A model generated the notes under the pieces. That model ran no database searches. It saw nothing but the letters and a program-made list of their open reading frames with translations, and was not told the origin of the DNA. Below are positions 47,957 through 58,792 of a stretch of 64,000 nucleotides of DNA, piece by piece. Location of the stretch: NCBI GenBank assembly GCA_030849805.1, contig JASANZ010002186.1, positions 1 to 64,000 of the forward strand, written 5' to 3'. A program made the translations under genes and the position numbers. Source of the stretch: Sergeia podlipaevii. Taxonomy: Eukaryota; Euglenozoa; Kinetoplastea; Trypanosomatida; Trypanosomatidae. Each line of letters begins with the position of its first letter. Position 1 is the stretch's first letter.

Positions 47957-50299
47957 ATGAGGTCGACCGAGTCAGCTGCCATTATCGGATGGCTCGATGC
48001 TGTCGGCGACATGCTGAATCCAGAGAGGCACCTCCATCACAGAGTGACAGTCGCGCAACTAGAGTGCATGCGTCACGCAATGCCGCCGCCACAAGAACAA
48101 CTGAGGCTCTCATGGGGCGCGACGGTGTGGCCGCAACCGCACGAGCCTTCACTGGTATACCTTGCCCGATGCCTTGCACACCATAGCGCTGTGACGCTGC
48201 TGAGTCCGTACCTTGCAGTGATAGATGACACACGGGTGGAGGACACTTGCGGTGGAGTACGGACAGAGCTTCGAAGCGAGGTGTGCAGCGTCGTCGCTTT
48301 GCGGCTTGGTGCCGCTGACATCGGGATGGTGAAGACAGGGTGGGATGCTCTGCCCTGCTCTTGTCACCACACTCTCAGTGACCGTGGCGAAGCACAGCAG
48401 TTGCTTCCTCTTCAGTATGGTGGTAGTAACTGCTCAACATGCGGCCGTGCCTTCCCTCTTGTGCCACACTGGAGTGCCCGTGCGTATGTTGTGCTGAGAA
48501 TGTGCGATGGCTTACGCTGCCCTGCTCTGGTTTGCGGGGAGGAGTGTGTGACAGCTCTTCAGCTAGGGAGGATGGTGAGAGTGCTGGTGTCTGAAGCTGC
48601 TCCGCGGCAGCAGCAGCGGGAAAGCCAGCTGATGGTGGTGCACAGCGTGCAAACACACAGGTGTGATGGTGGCCTCGCCGCCTCCTTCATTGAGCGGCCA
48701 CCTTTTAGTCGTCAGTCGCCAGGGGTGCGGTGTGATAGCACTGGCATGAAGTTTGAGGAGCTCTGCAGACGGTTTGTGCCCGGCATCGTGGGGCATGACG
48801 GGGCGAAGGCTCTTCTGCTGCTCTCAACACTGCACACACTTCATCGCGCCGTTCATAGCGAAGAGCGGCAGTCGACCCAGCAGCCCTTGCATGTGCTGCT
48901 ACTCGGCCCCACGCGCAGCGGCAAGTCAACTCTCCTGCAGGGTATTGCGAAATTGTACGGGAGGTTCGTAGGCACAGTGGGAGCCACCGTCGTAGTTCAA
49001 GGCAAGAATCAAACCGCTGCGGCTGCTCGGGGTGATATTGCCGCTGCCCTGCCCTCCATCAAGGGCGACATACTGCACGGTGGGCCCGTTCTGACCGCAT
49101 TTGCTCTTGTGATGGATGATGTGGGTGGTGCTGTGGCTGGTGGGCGGAGTAGCGGCAGTGGCAGTCGGCCCTTCACGCAGCTTAGAGAATTGCTGGAGGA
49201 TGGTGTTTGCGGGGCTGCAGTGGGCACTGGTGTGAATGGCCACGAGGAGTGGCTAAAGGACGCCGTTTTTGCCACCGGCGTGCAGCTTGTGGCGGCGGCG
49301 CACGAAGAGGCCAGAAGCTCATCGGCACTTGCACGTCTCTTTCCGTTGATTGCGCTGCTTACCCCTTCCTCCTCTCTTGAGCACAGCGCGCGTATAGGTG
49401 AATGTGCGTTGCATTCTGTCTCGCGGACCAGGGAATCTCAGTCACGGTCGCAGACCCGCTCCTCTTCACGTGCCTCTTCCTTCGGAAGTTGTGCCCAGAG
49501 TGGCAACGCCAGTGTCTCTCGAGATGCAGCGGCTGCTCTGACGTCGGCAATGCTGGAAGACATTGTTCGCAGAGCACCAAGCGAAGCCGCACTCTTGGCC
49601 ACAATGCCACAGGTAGCTCTGAGGGAATACTACGTTAGCCAGTTGCGGTCCTGTGCTGGACTAGTGGAAAGGGCAACTGGGCAAGCGTGCGGCCATCTAC
49701 CTCTGCCCGCCTCCCTGCGCGGAACGGCTTTATCCAGAGGAAATGCTGTCGGTCTTGTAAATATACCATTTGAGCGACACCTGCGCGTGCTCGCCTCCCT
49801 TTCTATGGCTCGCCTAGTGGCAGAGTATGCAGGTGCCTTCAGTCACCAAGCTGCTGTTCAACCTTGCGATGAGGATGACACCAAACAATGGACGAGGGAG
49901 ATGGCAGAGCAAGTATGGGCAGTTTACGAGTTCCACATGCGCTGCGCGGCCGCTGCCCTCGATGCAAGCGCCACCATCACCAGCACTACTGCGACTGCTC
50001 CCGAGCCCAGTAGTACAAGTAACATGAGCTTGCGCTATGGAGCTGGTTGCTGTCTATCAGGAAGCAAAGGACTGAAACGACAGCGCAGCCGCAAGGCAGC
50101 AAAGCTGCATTTTGCCGAAGTACTTGGGCAGACGCAGGCGCGCCTTGGAGTGGTAGTATCGCCTGACGAGGCTCGCGCCATATATGACGCGTTGGGTGGC
50201 TTGGACACGATGAGCGACACCTACGATACGGTCATGGCGCAGCTACAGCACGAAGGCGCGCTTCTACGGCGACCTGGAGGATGGTCCGTTACGATGTAG
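47957..50299 (+). CDS. Divergent MCM8/MCM9-like AAA+ ATPase
   Basis: MCM8 and MCM9 are helicase-type ATPases that act in homologous recombination and replication repair. The 780-residue protein has an MCM layout: a Cys/His pair CSCHH near residue 134 and CSTC near 158 as a possible zinc site, then FVPGIVGHDGAKALLLLSTL, then Walker A GPTRSGKS (about 316-323) and a Walker B-like FALVMDDVGG (about 382-391). Several motifs are altered. The usual DE of Walker B is DD. The sensor-1 AAANP is AAAHE. The arginine-finger SRFDL is replaced by LARLFPL. A serine/arginine-rich insert lies near residues 490-520. It is clearly in the MCM superfamily; the subtype and activity are unsure. Confidence 0.75.
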   Translation: MRSTESAAIIGWLDAVGDMLNPERHLHHRVTVAQLECMRHAMPPPQEQLRLSWGATVWPQPHEPSLVYLARCLAHHSAVTLLSPYLAVIDDTRVEDTCGGVRTELRSEVCSVVALRLGAADIGMVKTGWDALPCSCHHTLSDRGEAQQLLPLQYGGSNCSTCGRAFPLVPHWSARAYVVLRMCDGLRCPALVCGEECVTALQLGRMVRVLVSEAAPRQQQRESQLMVVHSVQTHRCDGGLAASFIERPPFSRQSPGVRCDSTGMKFEELCRRFVPGIVGHDGAKALLLLSTLHTLHRAVHSEERQSTQQPLHVLLLGPTRSGKSTLLQGIAKLYGRFVGTVGATVVVQGKNQTAAAARGDIAAALPSIKGDILHGGPVLTAFALVMDDVGGAVAGGRSSGSGSRPFTQLRELLEDGVCGAAVGTGVNGHEEWLKDAVFATGVQLVAAAHEEARSSSALARLFPLIALLTPSSSLEHSARIGECALHSVSRTRESQSRSQTRSSSRASSFGSCAQSGNASVSRDAAAALTSAMLEDIVRRAPSEAALLATMPQVALREYYVSQLRSCAGLVERATGQACGHLPLPASLRGTALSRGNAVGLVNIPFERHLRVLASLSMARLVAEYAGAFSHQAAVQPCDEDDTKQWTREMAEQVWAVYEFHMRCAAAALDASATITSTTATAPEPSSTSNMSLRYGAGCCLSGSKGLKRQRSRKAAKLHFAEVLGQTQARLGVVVSPDEARAIYDALGGLDTMSDTYDTVMAQLQHEGALLRRPGGWSVTM

Positions 50300-50753
50300 T
50301 AGCTTAAATCGACACTCACCACAGTGTGGCGCGACTGGAGCAACAGACGGCCGCTGCTGCTGTTCGCCCCATCATTAAAACTACTTTATCTTTTCTCATA
50401 CGTCTTTCTTCTTCTTCTTTCAAAGCATTCAGATTTGACGCTGGCAGATCAATCGTGACCAAAATACAAGATGTCCATATACGTGTGGAGAAGAGGCAGC
50501 TGGCCTCCATTTTTGTTCTATAGCACCAACTGCAGACGTGCTTCATTTGCATCAACATCTCTTTTTCTTTTCCTTGCAGAACTTGAGCTTTTCTTCCTCT
50601 TTTCTTCAATTTCATTATTATTATTATATTACTATTTACTATTATTATTGTTTTGAGATACACGAATGTCACGCTAGTAGGAAACGTGTCATTACGTACA
50701 CACACATATATATATATTGAAATACAGAATTACACCGCGCCGTGCGCAAAGAC
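50300..50753. other. Intergenic
   Basis: No gene. Pyrimidine-rich at 50570-50630 with interspersed ATT triplets, and a TA/CA-rich segment at 50699-50718. The ABC transporter frame reaches left to 50742 only through a GTG. Confidence 0.6.
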
Positions 50754-52691
50754 ATGGTAACACCAACGAGCAGCACGCAGGTGCCCATGCCCTCTCATCC
50801 CTCGGCCCCACCTCCACACGTGCTGCTCACATGGCGGGACGTCTCGTATCATGTACCCGGTATTGGAAGAGCCGAGAAGACGCTTCTGCATGCTGTGTCA
50901 GGATATGTACGTAGTGGCGACATGCTTGCCATATTGGGCCCTTCTGGTGCTGGCAAGACCACTCTGTTGAACGTGCTAGCACAGAGGAAAGGCGGGAGCA
51001 GTTGTCACGGGCGGATGGAAGGTGAAGTGCTGGTGAATGGAGTCCCCATCGATGCGAACGACTTTAAGCGGTTCAGTGGGTACGTACAGCAGGAGGACCT
51101 CTTGCACAGTTATGTCACTGTCGAGGAAACCGTCACATTTGCGGCCACACTGCGTACCCTCCCCAGCGTGAGCAACGCTGAGATTTACTCTCGCGTACAG
51201 CGGGTGCTTCAGTTGCTGGGGATCGAACATGTTCGGGGTAGACTCGTTGGCGGTGCCACTGTCCAGGGAATCAGCGGCGGCGAGAAGAAGCGATGCGCTA
51301 TCGCTGCTGAGCTGGTCACTACCCCTGCATTGCTTTTTCTGGATGAGCCCACCACAGGTCTGGACACATTCACAGCACAGCACCTTTTGTCACTGTTGCG
51401 CTCCATGGCAGCCTCAGGGATGGCGGTGGTCTTCTCTATTCACCAGCCACGCGCTAGCGTCTATCGTCTCTTTGACAAGGTGCTCCTGCTGAATGGCATG
51501 GGCGAGGAGGCATTTTTTGGCCCTGCGGCAGATGCGGTGCCATTTTTTCAGGGGATTGGGATAGTCACGGGGGATGTGGCGAATCCAGCGGACTTTCTAA
51601 TGGACGCGGTCTCTGCGCTGGAGGCTGATGAGCAACTTCTACTTTCTTGTGCACCTGTCGTGAGCGACAGCGCTGCATTCTCTTTTTATGTTCCTCCTCC
51701 AACGCAAGCGGGCGACATTGCCGCTGCATTCCGCACGATGAAGCTCCCTAGCATTTTGGCGGAGCTCGACGCGCTGGCGCTTGACTCGGGGGGTCATCCG
51801 CTGCGCAGCGACGCTACGTCGGGTCGCCTCAGCAGACCGTACTTTCGGGGAACATGGACGCAGATCCGCGCAGTTGCAGGGAGGTGTTTCCGCAACAAGT
51901 TGCGCGACCCAGTCGCCACCGTGGTGAGCATTACTGTCTCACTTATATTTGCCCTTCTGATTGGTTCCATGTATTTCCGTGTAGGCAACGCGCAAGCATC
52001 CATACGCAATCGCATGGGGGCTCTCTTCTTCATCACGATGATCACCACATTTTCTTCTCTTGGCAGCCTTGAGCTGTTCCTCGCGGACAGAAGCATCTAC
52101 AGCCGCGAGCATAGAAACGGTATGTACTCCGCCGCTGCCTACTACGTGGGGAAGGTTCTGCAAGACGTGCCAGTTGGTGTGGCTGTCAATGTCGCCTTCA
52201 GCACTATATTGTACTACATGATTGGGTTCCAGTGGGATCTGACCAAGTTTGGTCTCTTTGCCCTCGTAAGTGTCCTTCTCATGTTGAACAGCTACGCCAT
52301 GTGTTTGTTTGTCTCAAATCTTTCGAGGAACTATGCGGTGGCAAACATTGTCGCCTCACTAACCCTCGTGCTGTACCTACTGCCCTCTGGTGGCATGCTT
52401 ACTAGCCTTGATAGCATTCCGTTTGTGTGGCGATGGATCAAATACGTTTCCTTCGTCCGCTATGGTTTTGCTGCATTGGTGATTGGTGAGTTTGACGGTC
52501 TGACGTTCACCTGTGACGACTCCCCTGGTGCAGACCTGTTCCCGTGCATTACATCCGGGAAGGTGTATGCAGCCAGCCAGGGGTTTTATGCTGAAGATCT
52601 AGGCAAGTATGTTGGCTTCACAGCTGCAAGCATTCTTGTTTACTGGCTTCTTGGGTTTATGCTGTTGGTGTTGTGGCGATCCGATGAATAA
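50754..52691 (+). CDS. ABCG (White-type) half transporter
   Basis: ABCG half transporters dimerise to move lipids, sterols or drugs across membranes. The 645-residue protein is in the reverse order typical of subfamily G, with the ATPase domain first. It has Walker A GPSGAGKT (about residues 62-69), signature ISGGEKKR (about 173-180), Walker B LLFLDEP and an H-loop in FSIHQPRAS. A linker follows, then a six-helix membrane domain at about 375-645. The extracellular loop before the last helix contains several Cys (TCDDSPGADLFPC), as in other ABCG proteins. Start chosen at the first ATG, 50754. Substrate is not predictable. Confidence 0.95.
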   Translation: MVTPTSSTQVPMPSHPSAPPPHVLLTWRDVSYHVPGIGRAEKTLLHAVSGYVRSGDMLAILGPSGAGKTTLLNVLAQRKGGSSCHGRMEGEVLVNGVPIDANDFKRFSGYVQQEDLLHSYVTVEETVTFAATLRTLPSVSNAEIYSRVQRVLQLLGIEHVRGRLVGGATVQGISGGEKKRCAIAAELVTTPALLFLDEPTTGLDTFTAQHLLSLLRSMAASGMAVVFSIHQPRASVYRLFDKVLLLNGMGEEAFFGPAADAVPFFQGIGIVTGDVANPADFLMDAVSALEADEQLLLSCAPVVSDSAAFSFYVPPPTQAGDIAAAFRTMKLPSILAELDALALDSGGHPLRSDATSGRLSRPYFRGTWTQIRAVAGRCFRNKLRDPVATVVSITVSLIFALLIGSMYFRVGNAQASIRNRMGALFFITMITTFSSLGSLELFLADRSIYSREHRNGMYSAAAYYVGKVLQDVPVGVAVNVAFSTILYYMIGFQWDLTKFGLFALVSVLLMLNSYAMCLFVSNLSRNYAVANIVASLTLVLYLLPSGGMLTSLDSIPFVWRWIKYVSFVRYGFAALVIGEFDGLTFTCDDSPGADLFPCITSGKVYAASQGFYAEDLGKYVGFTAASILVYWLLGFMLLVLWRSDE

Positions 52692-53338
52692 TAATTAAAA
52701 AAAGGACAACTTGCTTCGCGCAAAACCACTCACTGTGTATGTTGCTTGCATTTTTCTTTGCTTTTGTTGTATATATATATTTCCTAAGGGCATACCTGTC
52801 ACCCATCAGAAGTGTGTGTGTGCTTTATAGTGCTTGGGAACAATAAACACACCAAGCCAATTAGGCCTGTTTCTATACAAGTTTCAGCTTTGCATATTGT
52901 GTTGCTATCATTATTATTATTATTATTATTTGCTTTCTTTGTCTTGATATATGTTTCTTTCCTCCTTTCCCTTTCCTTTCCCTCTTTCAACATTCTCTAT
53001 ATATCTCTGCAGTATAATTAGAAATACACAAGTGGAGGAGCCACTGTCGCTGCACACTACATAGTGCTTTGTGTGTGCGTGTTATTATTATTTTTTTGTA
53101 AGGGAAGCCTACTTGTGGTGAACACAACAACGCGCAAAATATAAATAGAAGATAGGCGACAAGAGAATACAACACACAAGCCCATATACTGATTTATTCT
53201 CGCTCAATACACACATATTGCACACATATATAGAGAAGGAGAAATATATTTATATCAGGGATAGTTATAGTCGACTTGAACGTACCTGTGCACTGAAGAA
53301 GTGGAAGAGACACAGAAGCAGCCAACAGCCGAGACACT
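52692..53338. other. Intergenic with (ATT)n
   Basis: An ATT triplet run at about 52909-52930, pyrimidine tract at 52930-52985 and a second T-rich tract at 53085-53098. No gene seen. The CFAP65 leader may be up to about 240 bases long if the latter tract directs splicing. Confidence 0.6.
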
Positions 53339-56300
53339 ATGACCACGCTTGTGACGACCCGCGAGCAGCGGCGAAGAAAACTGGGCGTGGACTGCCCAGA
53401 CCGCATATGCTGGAAGAACTGGGAGGCTGGCGAGGAATATGCACGCAAACTTGTCATTAAGAACGTCGAGGGCCGCGCGCAGACCATTTCCTATCGATTG
53501 CCAGAGCGCAAGACTACCTTTCTGACCCCCTACCCCGAGCCTGTGATGCTGAGCAGCGGCATGTCATTTGAGCTAGAGATCCGCTTCTGTCCGACGGAGG
53601 TAGTGGAGATCAACGATCTGCTGGAGATTGCGGTGGAGGGCCGTGGTTCCTTTGTGGTCTATCTAGAGTGTCTCACGCCATTTGCCAAGATGTCTGTACC
53701 CAAGTCCTACGACTTTGAGTTCTGCCCGGTAAGCGTGACGGCTAGCACAGAAAAGAAGATAGAGAACACGGGCACGGTGCCGCTGGACTTTTACTGGGAG
53801 GTCCCCCCGCCTTTTTCTATTGTACCGCCTTCTGGGTCGCTAGCCCCTGGAGAGTCTATGCGTGTGACCATGTACTTTACACCGCGTGAGGCGTGTGCAG
53901 TCATGTGCCAGGCAGTCTGCAAGATGGAAAACCTTGATGAAGTAATTGCAATTATGCGGCTGTCAGGCATTGGCAAGTACCCACACGTGCGCTTTGCTTA
54001 CGAGGACCCTGCTGTGCTTGGTGTGCCCACGCCAGTTACTATACCGGGGGAGAAGGGCACGAAACCTGCAACTCTGGCTAGTGGTAGCAAGGATGGACTA
54101 TCAGGACTACCCATTCTGCCACTCGCCTCTTCCAGCGCACAGCTTGACTTTAAGGATGTGATAGCGGGAAGCTCCCCAACGACTGAGTTTTTTCTTGAGA
54201 ATCCTTCACCCGTGTCTGCACAAGTTACACTTAAGAGGCACGACGACGCGCTCACGTGTCCCTTCACAGTAGCCCCTGCTTCGTGCACCATTCCACGCGG
54301 TGGACGCCAGAGATTTCGCATTACGTACAAGGCCAAAGATGCGGGGACGCTTCACAGGAACCGCTTTGAGTGGAAGGCACTTGCCGGCAACACTATTAGC
54401 CTGGAGGTCAGAGGTGCCGTGGTGGGCCCGGCCGTGAAGGTGTCAACAAGCCACATGAACTTTGGTGATGTAAATTTAGAGCAGATGCCCCCAGAGAAGG
54501 AACTCACACGCTACGTGCAGCTCAAGAACTATTCCGACGTGGAGACGCATTTCCAGCTTCTGTCCACTTCCCCTGGAGCTGTCTTTTACTGCGAGCCCTG
54601 CGTGGGCAGCATTGAGGCGAAGGGAAGTGTGAAGGTGAAGGTGTGCTTCAGACCCACATCGGCCATCAACTACCTCAGGCGGCTTGTCATCCTTGTTGAG
54701 AACGCAGCAAGCGCGCTCTATGTGGACGTGTTTGGCTCTGCCTACGACGCCTACTCCCGGCCCCTCCCTTTTGACCTTGCGCAGGTGGAGGCGTTTAATC
54801 TCCGCATGGAGCGTGGACTAGGCCTCTGCACACCTGACGAACTGGAAGTTATTGCTACCGCAGTGCTGCGCGAGCGCAACCCCGTCACTGAAGAGGACAT
54901 GGTGACTCAAAATGTGTGGCGCTCCGTCGCACAGGACGCCAACAACAGCACTAGTGGTACGTTCCTGCAGAAGCGAACTGGTAGACTACCGTATGCGCAG
55001 TTGCTGCCAGACGAAGCAGCCCCTCCTACAAGACCCTTCTCGCTGGAGACCTCCACGCTTGTGTTCGGTGGCCACAACGCCTCTACACAGAGCGTGTCTG
55101 TGGCCAACTCCTCAGAAGCCATGGCAACGGCGGTGTGGTGCTTGCCCGTTGGCTCGCCTTACACAGTGACGCCGGGGCAGCAGGACATCGCACCTGGCGG
55201 CATGGCAGTGTTCCAGGTGATGTACCAAGGTAATGCATACGCAGCTGGAGGGAATGAGTTTGGTGCGGCAGCGTCCTCTCTGGCATTTCACGCCCAGTAC
55301 TTGGAGTGTTACGTGAACTACAAGCAAATGCGCTCCTTTCGCCTGGTGAACGAAAACTCCTTTACTCCTCCGCACTGTCTGACGCTGCAGTGCTGTCAGG
55401 AGCGCAAGAACCCCGAGGCAAAGCTGGCTGTCGGTGCTGTCGGCGGCGGTGGTGGGGCCTCGCTGGCAGCGCTAACAAAGCTTGAGTCCTCATTAGCCTT
55501 GCCACCTAGCAGGGTAGGGGACAGTAGCTACCAAGTGGTGGCGATCGAAAACACCAGCGACGTGGTTCTACTGTACGAAGTTCGAGATATCGTAGTGCAT
55601 GACATGAGCGAGAAGGTGTGCGACGATGTTACGGTGGTGGTGACTGCGCAAGATGGCACGACAATGACGACGACACCGGCGGCGAGCGCGAGCAGCGGCG
55701 CAGTTGTGATGGCGGCACGGCAGCACCAGAAGATTCAAATGATGGAGGACTCTGCGGAGGTGTTCCGCTGCTTTCCCCCCAGTGGGCTGCTACATCCCCA
55801 TCAGCGGGTGCTGATGTTGATTGAGTTCCGACCTCATACGCTTGCACGATATGAGGCCGAGGCCACGATTGCGTTCAACAACAACAACGAAGACACGGCA
55901 GTGATGCTTCTGAAAGGAGAGAGCTGTATCCCGAGGCTGACGCTCGAGGATTCCAAGCGCAAGCTCACCTTTCGCCCGACTTGCATCACGGGCGAGACAA
56001 GGCGCGAGATGCGACTGCTCAACCCCACCGCCATCCCCATTGCTTTTCAGTTTTGTCCCTGCCAGGAGCTCCTCAGCGTCGTCAGGTTCGATCCCCCTAG
56101 TGGCGTGCTGGAGGCAGGACAGCGGCTGGTGGCTGCGGCATATTTTAGTCCCGAGCAGCCGCGCGTGTACGAAGGAAGAGTGGCAATGGTGCTGCGCGAT
56201 GACCGAGAGCGGCCTAGTGTGCCCATATGGCAGTGCTTGGCACGCTACTGCGGCGCGTCCAGTAGCTCCACGGACAAGGCTGATGCGGAGATGATGATGA

Positions 56301-58792
56301 CGCACGAGTACGTCATGACTATTGCTGCGGTTGGTGAGGGCATGCATGGCATGGTGGAGGTGGAGCCCACCGTGCTGGACTGCGGTGATATTGCTGGGCT
56401 AGAGCCCCAGACAGTCTCGCTAACGCTGTACAACAGCGGAATGTGCGAAGTGGAGTATGAAGTCCGTGTGATGGTGCGTGCAGAGCCAGCGGAGTGGCGG
56501 CATGTGACGGTACCCCCGAAGCTGCGCAACTACACGGGCATCCTGCCCGCTCGCTCTCATGCTGCAGTGCTGGTGACAGTACAACCCTCCGCCGGCTTGT
56601 CTGAGTACGTGCTTTACGCCATGATATGCGGCATCGGTACAAACATCCGTGATGTGGCCAGTCCTGCCACTGCTGAGGAAGCGATGCAGCACCCGCATTG
56701 TGTTCTCACGATACGAGGCACGCGGCCTGCCATCCAGGTCACGGACGTACGCTCCCTCACACAGCAGCGCTCCCACTTGTGGCGACAGCTTGCAATCAAC
56801 CAGATCAATGAGCAGCTCGCCTCGGCGGTGATGCCGATCGATGTGGAGAAGGCGTCCTTCGCATTCCCGCAGTACATCCAGGGCCTCGTGCCGGTTGCGA
56901 TGGACCTCGGTGTGGGGCATCCCATGATGCCTACTATGTCTGCCACGCTCATGATCGAGAACGCCGGTGACTGTCCTGCAGATTTCAGTTTTTGGGCACC
57001 AATCGACAATGACGTGCACGGCGAGACCTGGTTTGTGGAGGATGAGGAACTCAAGGACATTCAGCGTGTCATTGACAGTGGCATCATCGAGCTCACACCA
57101 CGCAGTGGCACTATTGCAGTCGGCAGCAGCGCTACAGTGACGATTCGATATCGCTTCAGCACCGTCGGCGTGCACACGCTACCGATGCTGTTAAGGGTCA
57201 GCGATGGTAAGAAGGTACTGCTGGTGCTTGAAGGCCGCACATTGCCTCCTAAGATGAATGCCGTCGCGCTACATCACCCTTCCACATACGAACTAATGGC
57301 CGTGGCTCTTGGTGACGTGGAGCCGCCAATGCAAGCCATCACAATCGACAACCCCTTCAATCGTGAGGTGGAGTATTCAGTGGACGTTGAGGCTCTGAGA
57401 GAGCTAGCGGAACAGAACTACGGCTTTCCAATACTGCAGTGTGTGACCCCCACCGGCGTTCTCGCCCCCCGCTCTGTGGCACAGCTGCTATGGTACTTCA
57501 GGCCTCTGGAAGCGAAGGAATACGTGATGCAGGTGCCAGTGCACGTGACGGATGGCGAGAGCTATTTGCTAACGTTTGTAGGAACGGGCTATCACCCGCG
57601 CAAGACCACCACTGCTGCTATTAGGGCGGCAATCGCAAGCTCCTTCCTTGCCCTGCCAGCTGCACCGTCTCTGTGCCTTACTCCTGCTCTTCCGGTTACC
57701 CTGTTTTTAGATGTTTGCTACCTCGGTGCTGTGCCGTACTTCTCGCTTCATCGTCGCACGTGCGTGCTGGAGAATCACCATCACGCCCACACGTACTCCT
57801 TCCAGTGGGACGCGCGGCACACGTACGGCGACCACACTGTGACGGTGCAACCCGAGAATGGACTGCTGAGGCCCGGCGAGCGCGTTGAGTGCCGAGTGGT
57901 ACTGTATAGCGGCAGTACCAGCCAGATGGTGGAGTGGCCGGCCATGTGCCACGTCACCAATGAAACAATGTATGCGCGAGAGACGCAGGCGCAGGAGGAG
58001 GTGGATCGGGGAGAGATGGAGTCTACGCGTGGCGCTGGCGGAGAGGAGAGAAATCAACTTGACATTGACTCACCTGCTCCTGGCACTGGTCCAACGGGCC
58101 CCTTCAAGCGCACCACGTGCACTAAAATGTACAACACCTCCACCGCCCGCAAGGGTCGCCGTCCGGTCACAGAGATTCCACTAGAGTCCCTTGGTGTGGC
58201 GGCGCTCGCGGCGCGGACAGCAGCGGCGCGCAGGCGTCTAGCGGAACAAGGCAACAGCGATGAGGATGGAGCGTTAGCATCCACTGGTGGTGTCGCTGGA
58301 GAGGGCAGTGCGGTGATCTGGAATGCGCTGGAGTTGTTGGTGCAGGCACGCGTGATGCCACTGGAAGAGTACGAGCGTGTGTACGGCATGGAGGCGGTGC
58401 AGCACACCTACTTCCCTGCACTTAACATGTTTACTGACCCAATGTCTGGCCTCTGTGACGCGTACCCGCAGCGGCGCAACATCACGATGGAGGACATTGG
58501 CTTTGTGCGTGATGTGATGGACGAAATGCTACGTTCTATCGTTGCCCTGCCGAGAGTGCAAAGCGCCTTCACGGAGCCAATGGTTAGGGGCCTTGTGCGG
58601 TATAGAGACCTTGTGCCTGCCCCGAAAACAAAGACTGACAAGCTGAAACGCAGGAAGGATAAGAAGAAGCCACGCGCTGCTGGTGAGGGGGCTGTGGGCT
58701 ATGTGAGTAACGTACTGGAAGAGGTGCTCGAGGACCTACTATTTGGAGTTGTCGGCGCTATCGCGGATGCTGCCTCGCACGGAGGGGCATAG
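53339..58792 (+). CDS. CFAP65: CFAP65 (CCDC108) axonemal protein
   Basis: CFAP65 is a central-apparatus protein of motile flagella with many ASH/MSP-type immunoglobulin-like domains. The 1817-residue protein is near the length of animal CFAP65. It opens with the family block WKNWEAGEEYARKLVIKNVE. It continues with repeated beta-sandwich units, for example FYWEVPPPFSIVPPSGSLAP, FGDVNLEQMPPEKE, FRCFPPSGLLHPHQRVLM and FDPPSGVLEAGQRLVAAAYF. The tail is charged with a lysine-rich segment near residue 1765 (KTDKLKRRKDKKK). No membrane anchor is evident. It should sit in the flagellum, where it is needed for normal beating in other organisms. Confidence 0.9.
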   Translation: MTTLVTTREQRRRKLGVDCPDRICWKNWEAGEEYARKLVIKNVEGRAQTISYRLPERKTTFLTPYPEPVMLSSGMSFELEIRFCPTEVVEINDLLEIAVEGRGSFVVYLECLTPFAKMSVPKSYDFEFCPVSVTASTEKKIENTGTVPLDFYWEVPPPFSIVPPSGSLAPGESMRVTMYFTPREACAVMCQAVCKMENLDEVIAIMRLSGIGKYPHVRFAYEDPAVLGVPTPVTIPGEKGTKPATLASGSKDGLSGLPILPLASSSAQLDFKDVIAGSSPTTEFFLENPSPVSAQVTLKRHDDALTCPFTVAPASCTIPRGGRQRFRITYKAKDAGTLHRNRFEWKALAGNTISLEVRGAVVGPAVKVSTSHMNFGDVNLEQMPPEKELTRYVQLKNYSDVETHFQLLSTSPGAVFYCEPCVGSIEAKGSVKVKVCFRPTSAINYLRRLVILVENAASALYVDVFGSAYDAYSRPLPFDLAQVEAFNLRMERGLGLCTPDELEVIATAVLRERNPVTEEDMVTQNVWRSVAQDANNSTSGTFLQKRTGRLPYAQLLPDEAAPPTRPFSLETSTLVFGGHNASTQSVSVANSSEAMATAVWCLPVGSPYTVTPGQQDIAPGGMAVFQVMYQGNAYAAGGNEFGAAASSLAFHAQYLECYVNYKQMRSFRLVNENSFTPPHCLTLQCCQERKNPEAKLAVGAVGGGGGASLAALTKLESSLALPPSRVGDSSYQVVAIENTSDVVLLYEVRDIVVHDMSEKVCDDVTVVVTAQDGTTMTTTPAASASSGAVVMAARQHQKIQMMEDSAEVFRCFPPSGLLHPHQRVLMLIEFRPHTLARYEAEATIAFNNNNEDTAVMLLKGESCIPRLTLEDSKRKLTFRPTCITGETRREMRLLNPTAIPIAFQFCPCQELLSVVRFDPPSGVLEAGQRLVAAAYFSPEQPRVYEGRVAMVLRDDRERPSVPIWQCLARYCGASSSSTDKADAEMMMTHEYVMTIAAVGEGMHGMVEVEPTVLDCGDIAGLEPQTVSLTLYNSGMCEVEYEVRVMVRAEPAEWRHVTVPPKLRNYTGILPARSHAAVLVTVQPSAGLSEYVLYAMICGIGTNIRDVASPATAEEAMQHPHCVLTIRGTRPAIQVTDVRSLTQQRSHLWRQLAINQINEQLASAVMPIDVEKASFAFPQYIQGLVPVAMDLGVGHPMMPTMSATLMIENAGDCPADFSFWAPIDNDVHGETWFVEDEELKDIQRVIDSGIIELTPRSGTIAVGSSATVTIRYRFSTVGVHTLPMLLRVSDGKKVLLVLEGRTLPPKMNAVALHHPSTYELMAVALGDVEPPMQAITIDNPFNREVEYSVDVEALRELAEQNYGFPILQCVTPTGVLAPRSVAQLLWYFRPLEAKEYVMQVPVHVTDGESYLLTFVGTGYHPRKTTTAAIRAAIASSFLALPAAPSLCLTPALPVTLFLDVCYLGAVPYFSLHRRTCVLENHHHAHTYSFQWDARHTYGDHTVTVQPENGLLRPGERVECRVVLYSGSTSQMVEWPAMCHVTNETMYARETQAQEEVDRGEMESTRGAGGEERNQLDIDSPAPGTGPTGPFKRTTCTKMYNTSTARKGRRPVTEIPLESLGVAALAARTAAARRRLAEQGNSDEDGALASTGGVAGEGSAVIWNALELLVQARVMPLEEYERVYGMEAVQHTYFPALNMFTDPMSGLCDAYPQRRNITMEDIGFVRDVMDEMLRSIVALPRVQSAFTEPMVRGLVRYRDLVPAPKTKTDKLKRRKDKKKPRAAGEGAVGYVSNVLEEVLEDLLFGVVGAIADAASHGGA

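Noticed and set aside
56083..56098. A tRNA T-loop-like ggttcgatcccc
   Set aside because: It lies within CFAP65 coding sequence and no cloverleaf can be built around it. I found no tRNA gene in the window.
55790..57175. Long minus-strand frames opposite CFAP65
   Set aside because: Composition follows the reverse complement of the CFAP65 codons; strand is opposite to the array.
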